Shown here one piece after another: positions 50,225-58,309 of a stretch of DNA of 64,000 nucleotides (its first letter is position 1; the number at the start of each line of letters is the position of its first letter). The DNA is taken from NCBI RefSeq assembly GCF_021654775.1, contig NZ_AP025343.1:3873501-3937500 (forward strand), given 5' to 3'. This DNA is from Paenibacillus azoreducens (GTDB lineage Bacteria > Bacillota > Bacilli > Paenibacillales > Paenibacillaceae). The translations under genes were made by a program, and so were the position numbers. The notes below the pieces were generated by a model, which saw only the letters and a list, made by a program, of their open reading frames with translations, did not search any database and was not told the DNA's origin.

Positions 50225-50466
50225 ATGTTTCCTCCTCAAGCGTTCCGTGTAAGCCATGTATTAGTATAGCAGAATGCTGCAAGCCAAGGTGGAGTTCGCT
50301 ATTTCTGACGGCAAGAAGCTCCGCAGCTGATTTTCCCGGGAGCATCAATACATTGATTTTATCCTTATATTGGCTCGCCAATCACGATATGCTCCAGGTC
50401 TTCCACATCTTCGCTGAGTCTGATATGATATAGGAACATACATTCGAATGGTGAGGGGTAACCGCA

Positions 50467-51060
50467 ATGCCAACTTCTATGGATACAACAACCATCGTGA
50501 TCGTCGCGCTGCTCGCTTTGCTCTTCATTCTTCTGGTTGTACGTTTGGTCAGCAGCAGAAGAAGGCGGATCCGCTGCGAAGCCAATCCGCGCAAAATCAC
50601 CCTTAAAGATATTGATCTGATGGCAGATGGCTCGGAATTCGAACTATACCTCTTCCGGTTGTTTTATGAGCTTGGCTATGATGAAGTCTATCAGACGACA
50701 GGCAGCCGTGATTTCGGCGCCGATTTGGTGTTTAAAGACCGTGACGGCAGACGGAATGTGCTGCAGGCCAAACGTTATGGACAAAGCAATCCGGTTGGGC
50801 TAGGTGCCGTCCAGGAGGTTTATGCCTCCATGCGGTATTACGAGGCGGAACGCGCTGTAGTCCTGACTTCAGGCCGATATACTGAAGGGGCCCGCATCTT
50901 AGCGGCCGTTAACGGTGTCAAGCTGCTGGACCGGGAGGATCTTGAGGACATCATTCATTTATTTAAAAGCAAGCACTACGACGAAGCCATGGCCATTATC
51001 GAGGAGCCTGCCGAGTTCCGAGACTCGACTTGGAAGCCCAAGGTCAAAAAAGCTACATAA
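50467..51060 (+). CDS. Membrane-anchored Mrr-like restriction endonuclease-fold protein
   Basis: 197 residues. One N-terminal helix (TIVIVALLALLFILLVVRLV) followed by Arg-rich SSRRRRIR places the rest in the cytoplasm. The Mrr catalytic domain (~55-165) has FELYLFRLFYELGYDEVYQTTGSRDFGADLVF and VLQAKRYGQ, with catalytic Asp in DFGADL and the QxK motif. Such proteins may cut foreign or modified DNA near the membrane; the target is not known. GAGGGG precedes the ATG. Monocistronic, with a terminator. Confidence 0.86.
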   Translation: MPTSMDTTTIVIVALLALLFILLVVRLVSSRRRRIRCEANPRKITLKDIDLMADGSEFELYLFRLFYELGYDEVYQTTGSRDFGADLVFKDRDGRRNVLQAKRYGQSNPVGLGAVQEVYASMRYYEAERAVVLTSGRYTEGARILAAVNGVKLLDREDLEDIIHLFKSKHYDEAMAIIEEPAEFRDSTWKPKVKKAT

Positions 51061-51094
51061 CTCCCCATATCAATCAAAGCCTGGGAGAAGGCAC

Positions 51095-51134
51095 ACAAAG
51101 GACAGCCATCGCCGGCAGCGATGCTGTCCTTTGT
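51095..51134. terminator. Bidirectional terminator
   Basis: Perfect 12-bp stem ACAAAGGACAGC/GCTGTCCTTTGT between two converging genes. Confidence 0.75.
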
Positions 51135-51151
51135 AGATTATTCAATATATT

Positions 51152-52093
51152 TCAGTTGCCGATTGCGCCAAGCGCCGCATGCTCTTTTAACAAAGCCGAG
51201 ATGCGCTCTCGTTCTTTGTCAGGGACATGATAGTAATATACGCCGTGAATCGTTTGATTGGAACCCATGATCTCTTCCGATTGAATTTGATACTCCTTCC
51301 AATCCCGTTTGAACTGCAGAAAAAAGCTCTTCATTTTGTCAAACGTAATATTTGTTTTAATATTATCCCCCATGATGTTCAAGGTTTCTTCCATTTTTAG
51401 AACAGAGGATAACGAAGCCATTTTATTCAGCAAGATCGTTAACACCTGACGCTGCCGCTCATTTCGTCCCAAATCGCCTTTGGGGTCGGACTTGCGCATT
51501 CTGGAATAATGAAGCGCCCTCTCTCCGTCAAGCTGGATAAGCCCTTTATCGTAATGATGATTCTTTTTTCCGTACTGATCCATCTGATCGAAGGCAAATT
51601 CATTATTTACTTCAATGCCCCCAAACACGTCGACTAGCTGCGTCAAGCCTTCCATGTTTGTCTGTAGGACGTAGTCTATCGGTTGATTCAAAAAACGCTC
51701 GACCGTCTTTTTGGTCATTTCGATTCCGCCATAGGCGTAAGCGTGATTGATTTTATCCATTTTGTTTTTGCCGACGATTTCAACCCGCGAATCGCGCGGA
51801 ATGTTAAACATCAGCACTTTCTTTGCCTTCGGGTTTACGGATGCAACGATAATGCTGTCCGCCCGACCGGCATCGCCGATTTGGGGCCGATCACCGATAC
51901 CGAGCAGCAAAAAGGTTAGCACGTCCTGAGTTTCTTCGGTTTTAACCAGCTCATTTTGTCCGGGCTCTTCGAATGTGATCTGCATTTTATCTACCGTTTT
52001 TTCTATCGCATGATAAATATAATAAGAATACCCTACCCCGATCAGAATAAAAGACAATAACACTATGGAACCGATGATGATGTATTTTTTCAT
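51152..52093 (-). CDS. LytR-CpsA-Psr (LCP) family protein
   Basis: 313 residues. An N-terminal membrane anchor (IIIGSIVLLSFILIGVGYSYYI) is followed by the extracellular LCP domain (~60-230). Conserved parts are TFLLLGIGDRPQIGDAGRADSIIVASVNPKAKKVLMFNIPRDSRVEI, KINHAYAYGG and ALHYSRMRKSDPKGDLGRNERQRQVL, with the Arg residues that hold the lipid pyrophosphate. LCP enzymes attach teichoic acid or other polymers to peptidoglycan. Confidence 0.92.
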   Translation of the reverse strand: MKKYIIIGSIVLLSFILIGVGYSYYIYHAIEKTVDKMQITFEEPGQNELVKTEETQDVLTFLLLGIGDRPQIGDAGRADSIIVASVNPKAKKVLMFNIPRDSRVEIVGKNKMDKINHAYAYGGIEMTKKTVERFLNQPIDYVLQTNMEGLTQLVDVFGGIEVNNEFAFDQMDQYGKKNHHYDKGLIQLDGERALHYSRMRKSDPKGDLGRNERQRQVLTILLNKMASLSSVLKMEETLNIMGDNIKTNITFDKMKSFFLQFKRDWKEYQIQSEEIMGSNQTIHGVYYYHVPDKERERISALLKEHAALGAIGN

Positions 52094-52186
52094 ACAACCC
52101 CCGACTATTGTTCAATGTAGGTGCGATCAATATCATATCTCACTACGAAACAGAAAGGGTTATGAAAAAATTAAGGGATTCAAAAA

Positions 52187-52388
52187 CTATATAAGTTGAA
52201 CCAATGATTGCGAACGGAAAGAGGCAGCCGGGTGAAATGTTCTTTCGATCGCTGTTGCTCCCAGATTTCTATGATTTGAACCTAATCTATGGTAGAAATC
52301 CGCTCACAAAGGCGAACGCTCCGCTTCTCCAGAATCATTTCCCCCTTTTGCCTATTCCTTTTCATTTTCTTTAGTTCAACTTATATAG
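52187..52388. repeat. MITE-like element M with 15-bp terminal inverted repeats
   Basis: 202 bp bounded by CTATATAAGTTGAAC (52187-52201) and its exact reverse complement GTTCAACTTATATAG (52374-52388). The first ~85 bp are also found at 26929-27012. No gene inside. The right end supplies the stop codon of the phosphotransferase gene. Confidence 0.72.
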
Positions 52389-53344
52389 ATGTTAATTTCT
52401 TTTAACTCTTTTATTAAGAGGTTTTTGGTTTCCGCTTTTTCTTGCTCATCTTGTTTGTCGAATAAAAGCTGCTCGATGAATTCCCAAACGTCTTCCAACT
52501 TTCGTCTCACCTGATAAAACTTAAGAGCATCGTCATTGATCATATAATTTTTATGGAATTTCAGATAGGTGCTTAGAAATGCGTCATAGTGCGGATTATC
52601 AACCAAGAACATCAGATCAGCTTCCACTGGCGCTATTTTCAGCCCTTCCCAGTCAATAAGTATCAGCCGCCCTTCGGACTGCATCAGATTCCAATTGTGG
52701 ATATCCGTATGGCATAAAGCCATTCGTAAAGAGCCGTTTTTCAAACGGGCAGAAAGCTGTTCAACGGTATCCATCAAATACTTGATTCGTTCGGCATAGG
52801 GTTCTATGATTTCCGCGACATCAGTCGTCATAGTGTCATTACACTGGTCCTTATCTAAAGTACTCCTCAACTGCTGCAAAAATGGAACAGAAAAATCCTC
52901 CATTAAAGCTTCTGTTTTGACGGGGATTTCTTCACCGAAAGAATGAAGTTCCGCCATGATTTCGGCGAGTCGGCAAACTTGCTCTTCGCTTAAATCGCGA
53001 TTGCCGATGGTTTCCCCATTAATATATTGATATAGAAGATAGATTGCATCTTCACTTTCGCATTTATATTCGCCGTGTTTGGTTAAGATCGGTACAGGTA
53101 TTTTATCTTTCAGGCTGCTATTTTGCAGAAGCCAAATCGTAACCGGCAAATAATGATCAATAAGGGCCGTCCATTTTGAAGTAGAAGTTCTGCTTTTTTC
53201 ATAAACCTTCAGGAAATAAGTATGCGTATCATCAAACACTTTATATGCCAATGCGGCCCAACCGCCCTGCTGCGGTATGACGTCTACATGTCCGGTGTGG
53301 TAATGATCTTTGAGTACCGTTTTTATCCTGTTTATATCCATCAT
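52376..53344 (-). CDS. Aminoglycoside phosphotransferase-family (APH) kinase
   Basis: 322 residues. The kinase-like fold is shown by HVDVIPQQGGWAALAYKVF (nucleotide-binding N-lobe), FLKVYEKSR with the ATP Lys, catalytic LCHTDIHNWNLMQ (HxDxxxxN) and metal-binding LILIDWEGLKIAPVEADL. The substrate may be an antibiotic, a sugar or choline-like molecule. The last codons and the stop lie inside the right inverted repeat of the MITE-like element, so the 3' end may have been altered by its insertion. Confidence 0.85.
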   Translation of the reverse strand: MMDINRIKTVLKDHYHTGHVDVIPQQGGWAALAYKVFDDTHTYFLKVYEKSRTSTSKWTALIDHYLPVTIWLLQNSSLKDKIPVPILTKHGEYKCESEDAIYLLYQYINGETIGNRDLSEEQVCRLAEIMAELHSFGEEIPVKTEALMEDFSVPFLQQLRSTLDKDQCNDTMTTDVAEIIEPYAERIKYLMDTVEQLSARLKNGSLRMALCHTDIHNWNLMQSEGRLILIDWEGLKIAPVEADLMFLVDNPHYDAFLSTYLKFHKNYMINDDALKFYQVRRKLEDVWEFIEQLLFDKQDEQEKAETKNLLIKELKEINIYIS

Positions 53345-53378
53345 TCGGAACCCTCCTCAGACAAACATTTTGATTGCA

Positions 53379-53620
53379 TTATGAAGTCCAATAATCGCAT
53401 GGGATTGAATAGAATGCCACACTTCGAATTTCAATCGCTTCATCATAATTCGTATGTTCACTCCCAAGCTCAAACAATGTTTCATGCGCCAGCGGCTCGT
53501 ACGGCATCCGGTATTGCCCAATTCACCCTGCGGAAGGATAACAATTTGATCAATCTCCCCATCGTCCGTTCCCTCATCCATCAAACCAAGTATGTAACAT
53601 GGGTACGCCTGCTGATTCAT
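53379..53620 (-). pseudogene. Small unknown gene with a one-base frameshift
   Basis: From ATG 53620 (GGAAGG nine bases upstream) the frame codes MNQQAYPCYILGLMDEGTDDGEIDQIVILPQGELG. It should then switch frame, because the alternative frame continues sensibly as YRMPYEPLAHETLFELG...EAIEIRSVAFYSIPCDYWTS to a stop at 53379. Adding one C at GGC-AAT (near 53517) would join them (GQYRMPY). The joined protein would be about 80 residues, acidic, with no family I recognise. Either decayed or a sequencing error. Confidence 0.6.
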
Positions 53621-53983
53621 AACGCCCATCCTTCCTAATGAGGGTGTTTGATCCAGCCGCTTCATAAATTGAGAACTATAGACAAATTAAAGTATCTCTC
53701 TCTTTGGGAAGTTCGATTGATCATTTGAAAAATCCCCCTCCATTGTAAAACGAATGCAGAAAAGGTTACAAGTTCGATCCGGTTTACTCTTTCCATTAGC
53801 CCGCCTGATGGAAGCTTGATCCCATTGGTGCAACGGCAAATCATCATTGTCCTAAAATTCGCTCTGGCGCTTTACCATAAAAAAGTGTATGATAGGAACC
53901 TGTCAGGTAATTTTAGTACGTCAACAGACGTTTTTCTTTAGATATCAGGAAATTTCAATATTATGCAAAAGGGGTTCATCATC

Positions 53984-55393
53984 ATGAACAGACATCAATT
54001 GGGGTTCTGGGTCCTGACCGCACTTGTGGTCGGCAATATGGTCGGTTCCGGAATCTTCATGCTGCCCCGGTCTTTGTCGGAAGCGGCAAGTCCTGCCGGG
54101 GTCATATTGGCCTGGGCCGCAACTGGACTTGGAGTACTCATGCTGGCACTTGTCTTCGGCAGCTTGGCTGTCCGTAAACCCGAGCTCAGCGGAGGCCCGC
54201 AGATCTATGCCAAGGAGCTGTTTCGCGAAGGTTCGCATGGTTCCCTTTTGGCCGGTTTTATGGCCACTTGGGGATATTGGATCGGCAATATCGCCGGTTT
54301 TGTGGCGGTAATCACGACATTCGCCAGCTACCTGTCTGCGTTCTTCCCGGTGCTCACCAGCAATAAAGTATGGTTAAACTTCGGAAGCTTTACGTTAAAA
54401 GCCGGCAATGTCCTAACGTTTCTCATCTGCTCGATACTGTTGTGGGGAACGCACGCTATCTGCCTCAAAGGTATGAAAGGCGCAGGAAGACTAAACTTTA
54501 TCGCCACCGCGACCAAGGTCATCGGCTTTGCTCTTTTCATCATCATTGCCCTGTTTGCATTCCAAAAGAGCAACATCGGGCCATTTCTGGCGCCACGCAC
54601 TGATGCCAGCGGGAAGACGCTCGGTCTACTCTCTCAGGTTAATGCTGCTGCCATTGCAACGCTGTGGGCCTTCATCGGCGTGGAATCCGCCATGGTATTC
54701 GCTGCTCGCGCCCGCCGCAAGCAGGATATCCGCCGGGCGACGATTGCCGGGCTGCTCATTGCCATCGTACTCTATGTCGGTATCAGCGTCTTGACGATGG
54801 GGCTGCTCACGCAGAACCAACTGATAGCTTCCCAGAATCCTCTGGTGGATGGCATCACTAACGTACTGGGCCCCGTCGCCGGCCAACTGCTTGCCGGCCT
54901 CGGATTAATCAGTCTGCTCGGCTCCACGATCGGCTGGGTGCTACTAAGCAGCGAAGTACCGTTTCAGGCGGCCAAGCTGGGTGTGTTCCTGCCGACATTT
55001 GCCAAAGAAAATAGCAAGGGAATGCCCAAGATATCGCTTTGGATCTCTAATGCCTTCGGCCAGATTTTACTGCTTTCCACGATTTCGGGTTCCATCTCGG
55101 CAGCGTTTGATTTTATCATCTACATCGCTACACTCGCCTATTTGCTGCCTTACCTGGTCGCATCGATATACCACCTCAAGCTGATCTGGACCGGCGAAAC
55201 TTACTCGCTCTATAAAGAGCGGGTGACCGAGGGAATCATTGCGTCTCTGGCTGCCATCTACTCGCTGTGGGTCATCGTAGCGGGTACCGCAAACCTCAAG
55301 ACATTCCTGCTAGGAGTTGCGCTGATTGTCAGCGGCATTCTGTTCTACCCGCTTCTGCTGCGGTATCGGAAAGCCCAAAGCAAAAACATATAG
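53984..55393 (+). CDS. APC-superfamily basic amino-acid/polyamine antiporter (ArcD/YvsH-like)
   Basis: 469 residues, 12 helices. GFWVLTALVVGNMVGSGIFMLPRSLSEAASP is the classic start of arginine/ornithine and lysine antiporters, and ATLWAFIGVESAMVFAARARRKQDIRRATI is the helix 6 motif. It probably exchanges arginine/ornithine or lysine/cadaverine. ATG 53984 has AAGGGG nine bases upstream, better than ATG 53963. The ~360 bp before it contain a small ACGTC/GACGT hairpin followed by TTTTTCTTT (53920-53937), possibly a leader terminator; otherwise only the frameshifted small gene further left. Confidence 0.9.
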   Translation: MNRHQLGFWVLTALVVGNMVGSGIFMLPRSLSEAASPAGVILAWAATGLGVLMLALVFGSLAVRKPELSGGPQIYAKELFREGSHGSLLAGFMATWGYWIGNIAGFVAVITTFASYLSAFFPVLTSNKVWLNFGSFTLKAGNVLTFLICSILLWGTHAICLKGMKGAGRLNFIATATKVIGFALFIIIALFAFQKSNIGPFLAPRTDASGKTLGLLSQVNAAAIATLWAFIGVESAMVFAARARRKQDIRRATIAGLLIAIVLYVGISVLTMGLLTQNQLIASQNPLVDGITNVLGPVAGQLLAGLGLISLLGSTIGWVLLSSEVPFQAAKLGVFLPTFAKENSKGMPKISLWISNAFGQILLLSTISGSISAAFDFIIYIATLAYLLPYLVASIYHLKLIWTGETYSLYKERVTEGIIASLAAIYSLWVIVAGTANLKTFLLGVALIVSGILFYPLLLRYRKAQSKNI

Positions 55394-55415
55394 GTAATGA
55401 CAAATGTTGAATGCA

Positions 55416-55450
55416 TAAAAAGGCGGCCATCATCAGATAGTCGCCTTTTT
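55416..55450 (+). terminator. Terminator after the antiporter gene
   Basis: Stem AAAAAGGCG/CGCCTTTTT. Confidence 0.75.
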
Positions 55451-55534
55451 GGGCTTTGTTTCCGCCAGGGTATGATAATGCTTCTGCTGCACCGTCCAGA
55501 AAGATCATATATTGGCAAAAAACAATTTTATTGC

Positions 55535-56110
55535 TTATCTTCGATAATGTCTTATGGAAAGTTCTCTCTCCACAAACCATTTGCAGTTTTTAACGGGAGG
55601 TCCTCCTGTTGTCGGAATATAGTCAACCATGTAGACTGTCGTTTTTTTCGCAGTATCGATCATTGCCTGAGCCCCCATCATACCTTCAATATGATCAGCT
55701 TCCAGCGTAACCATTTCTTCCTGCTTCAATGGCTCACTGCCAGCGTCCTTGATTTCTTCTTGAATGACCCATCTATGGTTAGGTACAGGTTTACCGCCAT
55801 TGGTAGGCATATACGTAACCGAGTAAGCAATGGTATCGTATGCCCCCACCACGGTTCCTGTTGCTCCATCCATACCTTCCACGCGTTTGGCGTGAATCAC
55901 AACATCTTTTCCTACATGGTACATCGGATCCTCAGCTGCTTTTAAACCTTTCGGAACTTCATTTGAATCGGAATAATGCATACCCGTCGTCCCTATTCGC
56001 GAAGATTCGCTTGCTGAGTCGGATTTAACCGTGTTATTTGAATCGCCGCAAGCACTTAATATGAGGGTTGCAGCGATACACAAGAAAACTAACCATTGAT
56101 TCAATGTCAT
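55535..56110 (-). CDS. ydhK: YdhK-like lipoprotein with two DUF1541 repeats
   Basis: 191 residues. Lipoprotein signal with lipobox LILSACGDS (Cys ~21). Two repeats of ~65 residues follow: KDVVIHAKRVEGMDGATGTVVGAYDTIAYSVTYMPTNGGKPVPNHRWVI and EMVTLEADHIEGMMGAQAMIDTAKKTTVYMVDYIPTTGGPPVKNCKWFV. The second repeat has Cys where the first has His (NHRW versus NCKW). DUF1541 lipoproteins are often near copper genes in Bacilli, but none are here. Anchored on the outer face of the membrane. Confidence 0.85.
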   Translation of the reverse strand: MTLNQWLVFLCIAATLILSACGDSNNTVKSDSASESSRIGTTGMHYSDSNEVPKGLKAAEDPMYHVGKDVVIHAKRVEGMDGATGTVVGAYDTIAYSVTYMPTNGGKPVPNHRWVIQEEIKDAGSEPLKQEEMVTLEADHIEGMMGAQAMIDTAKKTTVYMVDYIPTTGGPPVKNCKWFVERELSIRHYRR

Positions 56111-56278
56111 CCACGCACCTTAGCTTTATTGTTATCGGCAGGAATACTCCCTGACACTCTAACATTTTTGCCAAAAATTATTCAGATATTTTATGCTCTC
56201 CTTTTTTGCATTGTTTAATCGGCATACGGTACAAAATCTTCACCTTGAACGGAAGCAAACTTTATCTCCTTAAACAAC

Positions 56279-56304
56279 AAAAAACCGCGATATTCGCGGT
56301 TTTC
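56279..56304 (-). terminator. Terminator after the propeptide-like gene
   Basis: Stem AAAACCGCG/CGCGGTTTT; on the minus strand a TTTTTTG run. Confidence 0.7.
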
Positions 56305-56368
56305 TTCTTTTAACATTATATTTCATCAGTGTCTGATATATGAAGCATTCAGCTAGCGATAATCCACT

Positions 56369-57064
56369 TCATAAATTACGATGTTCAATAACCCGTCCCG
56401 AAAGGGAATGAATCAAGATTTTTTGATACTTATGTTCAAATTCATTATTTTTCAAACTCACGACATAAATTAATGGCGTTCCGGCAATCGTTGGATGATA
56501 GTACATGTCTACCTTGGGATCTTCAACTTGCATACTGCCCGCCTGCGAAGAAGCAAGTGCGATAGCTATCGCTTTCTTTTTAGAAATAGCGGCATACATC
56601 GGACGATTAAAAGTTTTTTCCTCTAAATGCGGAGTTAATTTACCTTCAACACGATTGATGACCCCTTGATCATCCATTTGAATAACTAGCTCATCTCCCC
56701 ATACAGGAGTCTTATACAGAACATGTTGAAGTCGCACTTGTACCGTGTTATCAGGTATTTCTTTTATTTCTGTTATTTGCATATTTATTTTTGGATTCCT
56801 CAAACCATATAACGCCTTCGTTTGATTCAAGAACTTATAGGCGATCCATTCAGGTGGATATTTGGACGGTTTTGTTAACTGGCCTGTAATCAGCGATGGG
56901 GTATTGGTCTTTGAATGCCAATGTATTGCGAATGTTGCCCCAGCTTCTCTTTTTAATTGCTGCAAAACCCTTTTCTCGGGCTCCGATAAGTCACCGGCAG
57001 CACTTACCGTTGTAATGGAAGATGAGAGAATTGCCGCAAAGAACAGAACAGTTATGATTCTCAT
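56369..57064 (-). CDS. Free-standing thermolysin-type propeptide (FTP + PepSY), no protease domain
   Basis: 231 residues. Signal peptide (VLFFAAILSSSITTVSAA), then a segment like the pro-region of M4 neutral proteases. An FTP-like part (~45-90) is WIAYKFLNQTKALYGLRNPKINMQITEIKEIPDNTVQVRLQHVLYKTPVWGDELVIQMDDQGVINRVEGKL, and a PepSY-like part (~150-228) is ISKKKAIAIALASS ... GTPLIYVVSLKNNEFEHKYQKILIHSLSGRVIEHRNL. The stop falls where the mature protease would begin and no HExxH follows. It could act in trans as a foldase/inhibitor, or be a remnant. GGAGGG precedes the ATG. Confidence 0.75.
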   Translation of the reverse strand: MRIITVLFFAAILSSSITTVSAAGDLSEPEKRVLQQLKREAGATFAIHWHSKTNTPSLITGQLTKPSKYPPEWIAYKFLNQTKALYGLRNPKINMQITEIKEIPDNTVQVRLQHVLYKTPVWGDELVIQMDDQGVINRVEGKLTPHLEEKTFNRPMYAAISKKKAIAIALASSQAGSMQVEDPKVDMYYHPTIAGTPLIYVVSLKNNEFEHKYQKILIHSLSGRVIEHRNL

Positions 57065-57164
57065 GTATACCCTCCTATTGATCCAAAGTACTATAGATTA
57101 TTTTTGGCTAAAGTTGGAAGGGTTATACGAAATCCCGCTTTCATCCCCGCAGAAGACGAAGATT

Positions 57165-57407
57165 TCATGCCACTGCTGATTTGTTTCGGCATGGTTTTTT
57201 CGAATCGAGTATCAAATGCGTGCCTGCAAAATCAAACCAATAGACGGGTCCTCCGTTCATCCGCTCTTCCATCACCGGCAAGCCTAACAAACGGCTATAC
57301 CATTCCGCTGATCGGCGCAAATCCGTCATGTGCACAAACACACTGGCAACCCGGTTCACGAGCGGGATTTCGGTGGTAGAATAAAAAACGCTTTCATGAT
57401 TAGCCAA
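57165..57407 (-). CDS. C-terminally truncated VOC-family protein
   Basis: 80 residues: MANHESVFYSTTEIPLVNRVASVFVHMTDLRRSAEWYSRLLGLPVMEERMNGGPVYWFDFAGTHLILDS is the first half of a VOC domain, then the frame ends in KKPCRNKSAVA. Complete relatives need about 50 more residues for the second half. No clear continuation is seen downstream. The gene overlaps the upstream VOC gene by eight bases, so it was originally part of the same operon. Probably a broken gene. Confidence 0.6.
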   Translation of the reverse strand: MANHESVFYSTTEIPLVNRVASVFVHMTDLRRSAEWYSRLLGLPVMEERMNGGPVYWFDFAGTHLILDSKKPCRNKSAVA

Positions 57408-58215
57408 CTTGAATCAATTCCTTTTCCGAGATACGAATCGTCAATCCTTCCGGTGACTTTACGTGAAACATGTTCACGCCGTTCTGTTGCCGGCATGGAC
57501 CGTCCGTTACTCCCATTGTGGATAGCTTCCGGTAAGCCTCGTGAATGTCGGAAGTTTGCAGCGAATAATAAGCTCTGCCTTTCATAGCTTGAATAGCTTG
57601 GCGCTGCGGCTTCTCATCCATACAGATCATCGTGACGACGGTTTCGCCTGCTCCAATCACCAGGTCCGCCCCCTGCCCCCAATGGTTATGCAGCTTAAAG
57701 CCCAAAACATCGGAATACCAACGGATGGAGCTTTCGAGATCTCTAACAGGAAGAAATACAGCGAGAACCCGGTGGAACATCGGTGGGATCGGTCCCGAGC
57801 TGGGAGTGTAAAAAAGCGAATTCGATTTTTCATGACAAATCCCGATTACGTTTCCAAAAGGATCGGTCATTTCGCAAACGTTCATGTAAGGTGTCTGCAT
57901 CATTTCGGTAATCCGGATTCCCCGGGATTCAAACCACCCGCCGTGAAGATCCTCCCAATGCGTATAGAAATTGAAACAAGGAACATGTCCTTCAGCATCC
58001 AAATGAGGCAGCGGTCGAAACGTTTGATTTTCCGCAGACTCCGTCAGCGTCAGCAGGGTTTCGCCTTCATGCACATTTAGGTCGATTTCTTTACTGCCCG
58101 TTCTTGCAATTTGGAATTCAAACTCATGAACGTACCACTCCGCCGCCAGCCTGACATCCGGAACCGGTAGAATAACCCTATCGATGCGCATAAATGCATT
58201 CAGCCCCGATGGCAT
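57400..58215 (-). CDS. Two-domain VOC (glyoxalase-like) protein
   Basis: 271 residues, two VOC domains. Domain 1 (~8-128) runs IDRVILPVPDVRLAAEWYVHEFEFQI to YMNVCEMTDPFGNVIGICHE. Domain 2 (~147-268) runs LAVFLPVRDLESSIRWYSDVLGFKLHNHW to NMFHVKSPEGLTIRISEKE. Both have the paired beta-alpha-beta-beta-beta layout. Domain 2 ends in SPEGLTI rather than DPxGN. GAGGAGG lies eight bases before the ATG. The substrate is unknown; the ECF sigma factor upstream in the same direction may control it. Confidence 0.85.
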   Translation of the reverse strand: MPSGLNAFMRIDRVILPVPDVRLAAEWYVHEFEFQIARTGSKEIDLNVHEGETLLTLTESAENQTFRPLPHLDAEGHVPCFNFYTHWEDLHGGWFESRGIRITEMMQTPYMNVCEMTDPFGNVIGICHEKSNSLFYTPSSGPIPPMFHRVLAVFLPVRDLESSIRWYSDVLGFKLHNHWGQGADLVIGAGETVVTMICMDEKPQRQAIQAMKGRAYYSLQTSDIHEAYRKLSTMGVTDGPCRQQNGVNMFHVKSPEGLTIRISEKELIQVG

Positions 58216-58309
58216 GAAAATGACCTCCTCTTAAGCATAGTCTCCTATTACATCTAATTAACGAAACAGATGAACCAAACCATACACCTTCAATCTATAT
58301 TGTAAAAAA

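Noticed and set aside
53662..53847. 61-codon minus-strand frame and a tRNA-like GTTCGATCC string near 53785
   Set aside because: No cloverleaf could be drawn around the string, no CCA-side acceptor stem, and the frame has no start signal or recognisable family.
57076..57164. Frameshifted continuation of the truncated VOC protein
   Set aside because: An alternative frame reads TNQQWHEIFVFCGDESGISYN, but it does not align convincingly with the second half of a VOC domain, so I call a truncation, not a frameshift.
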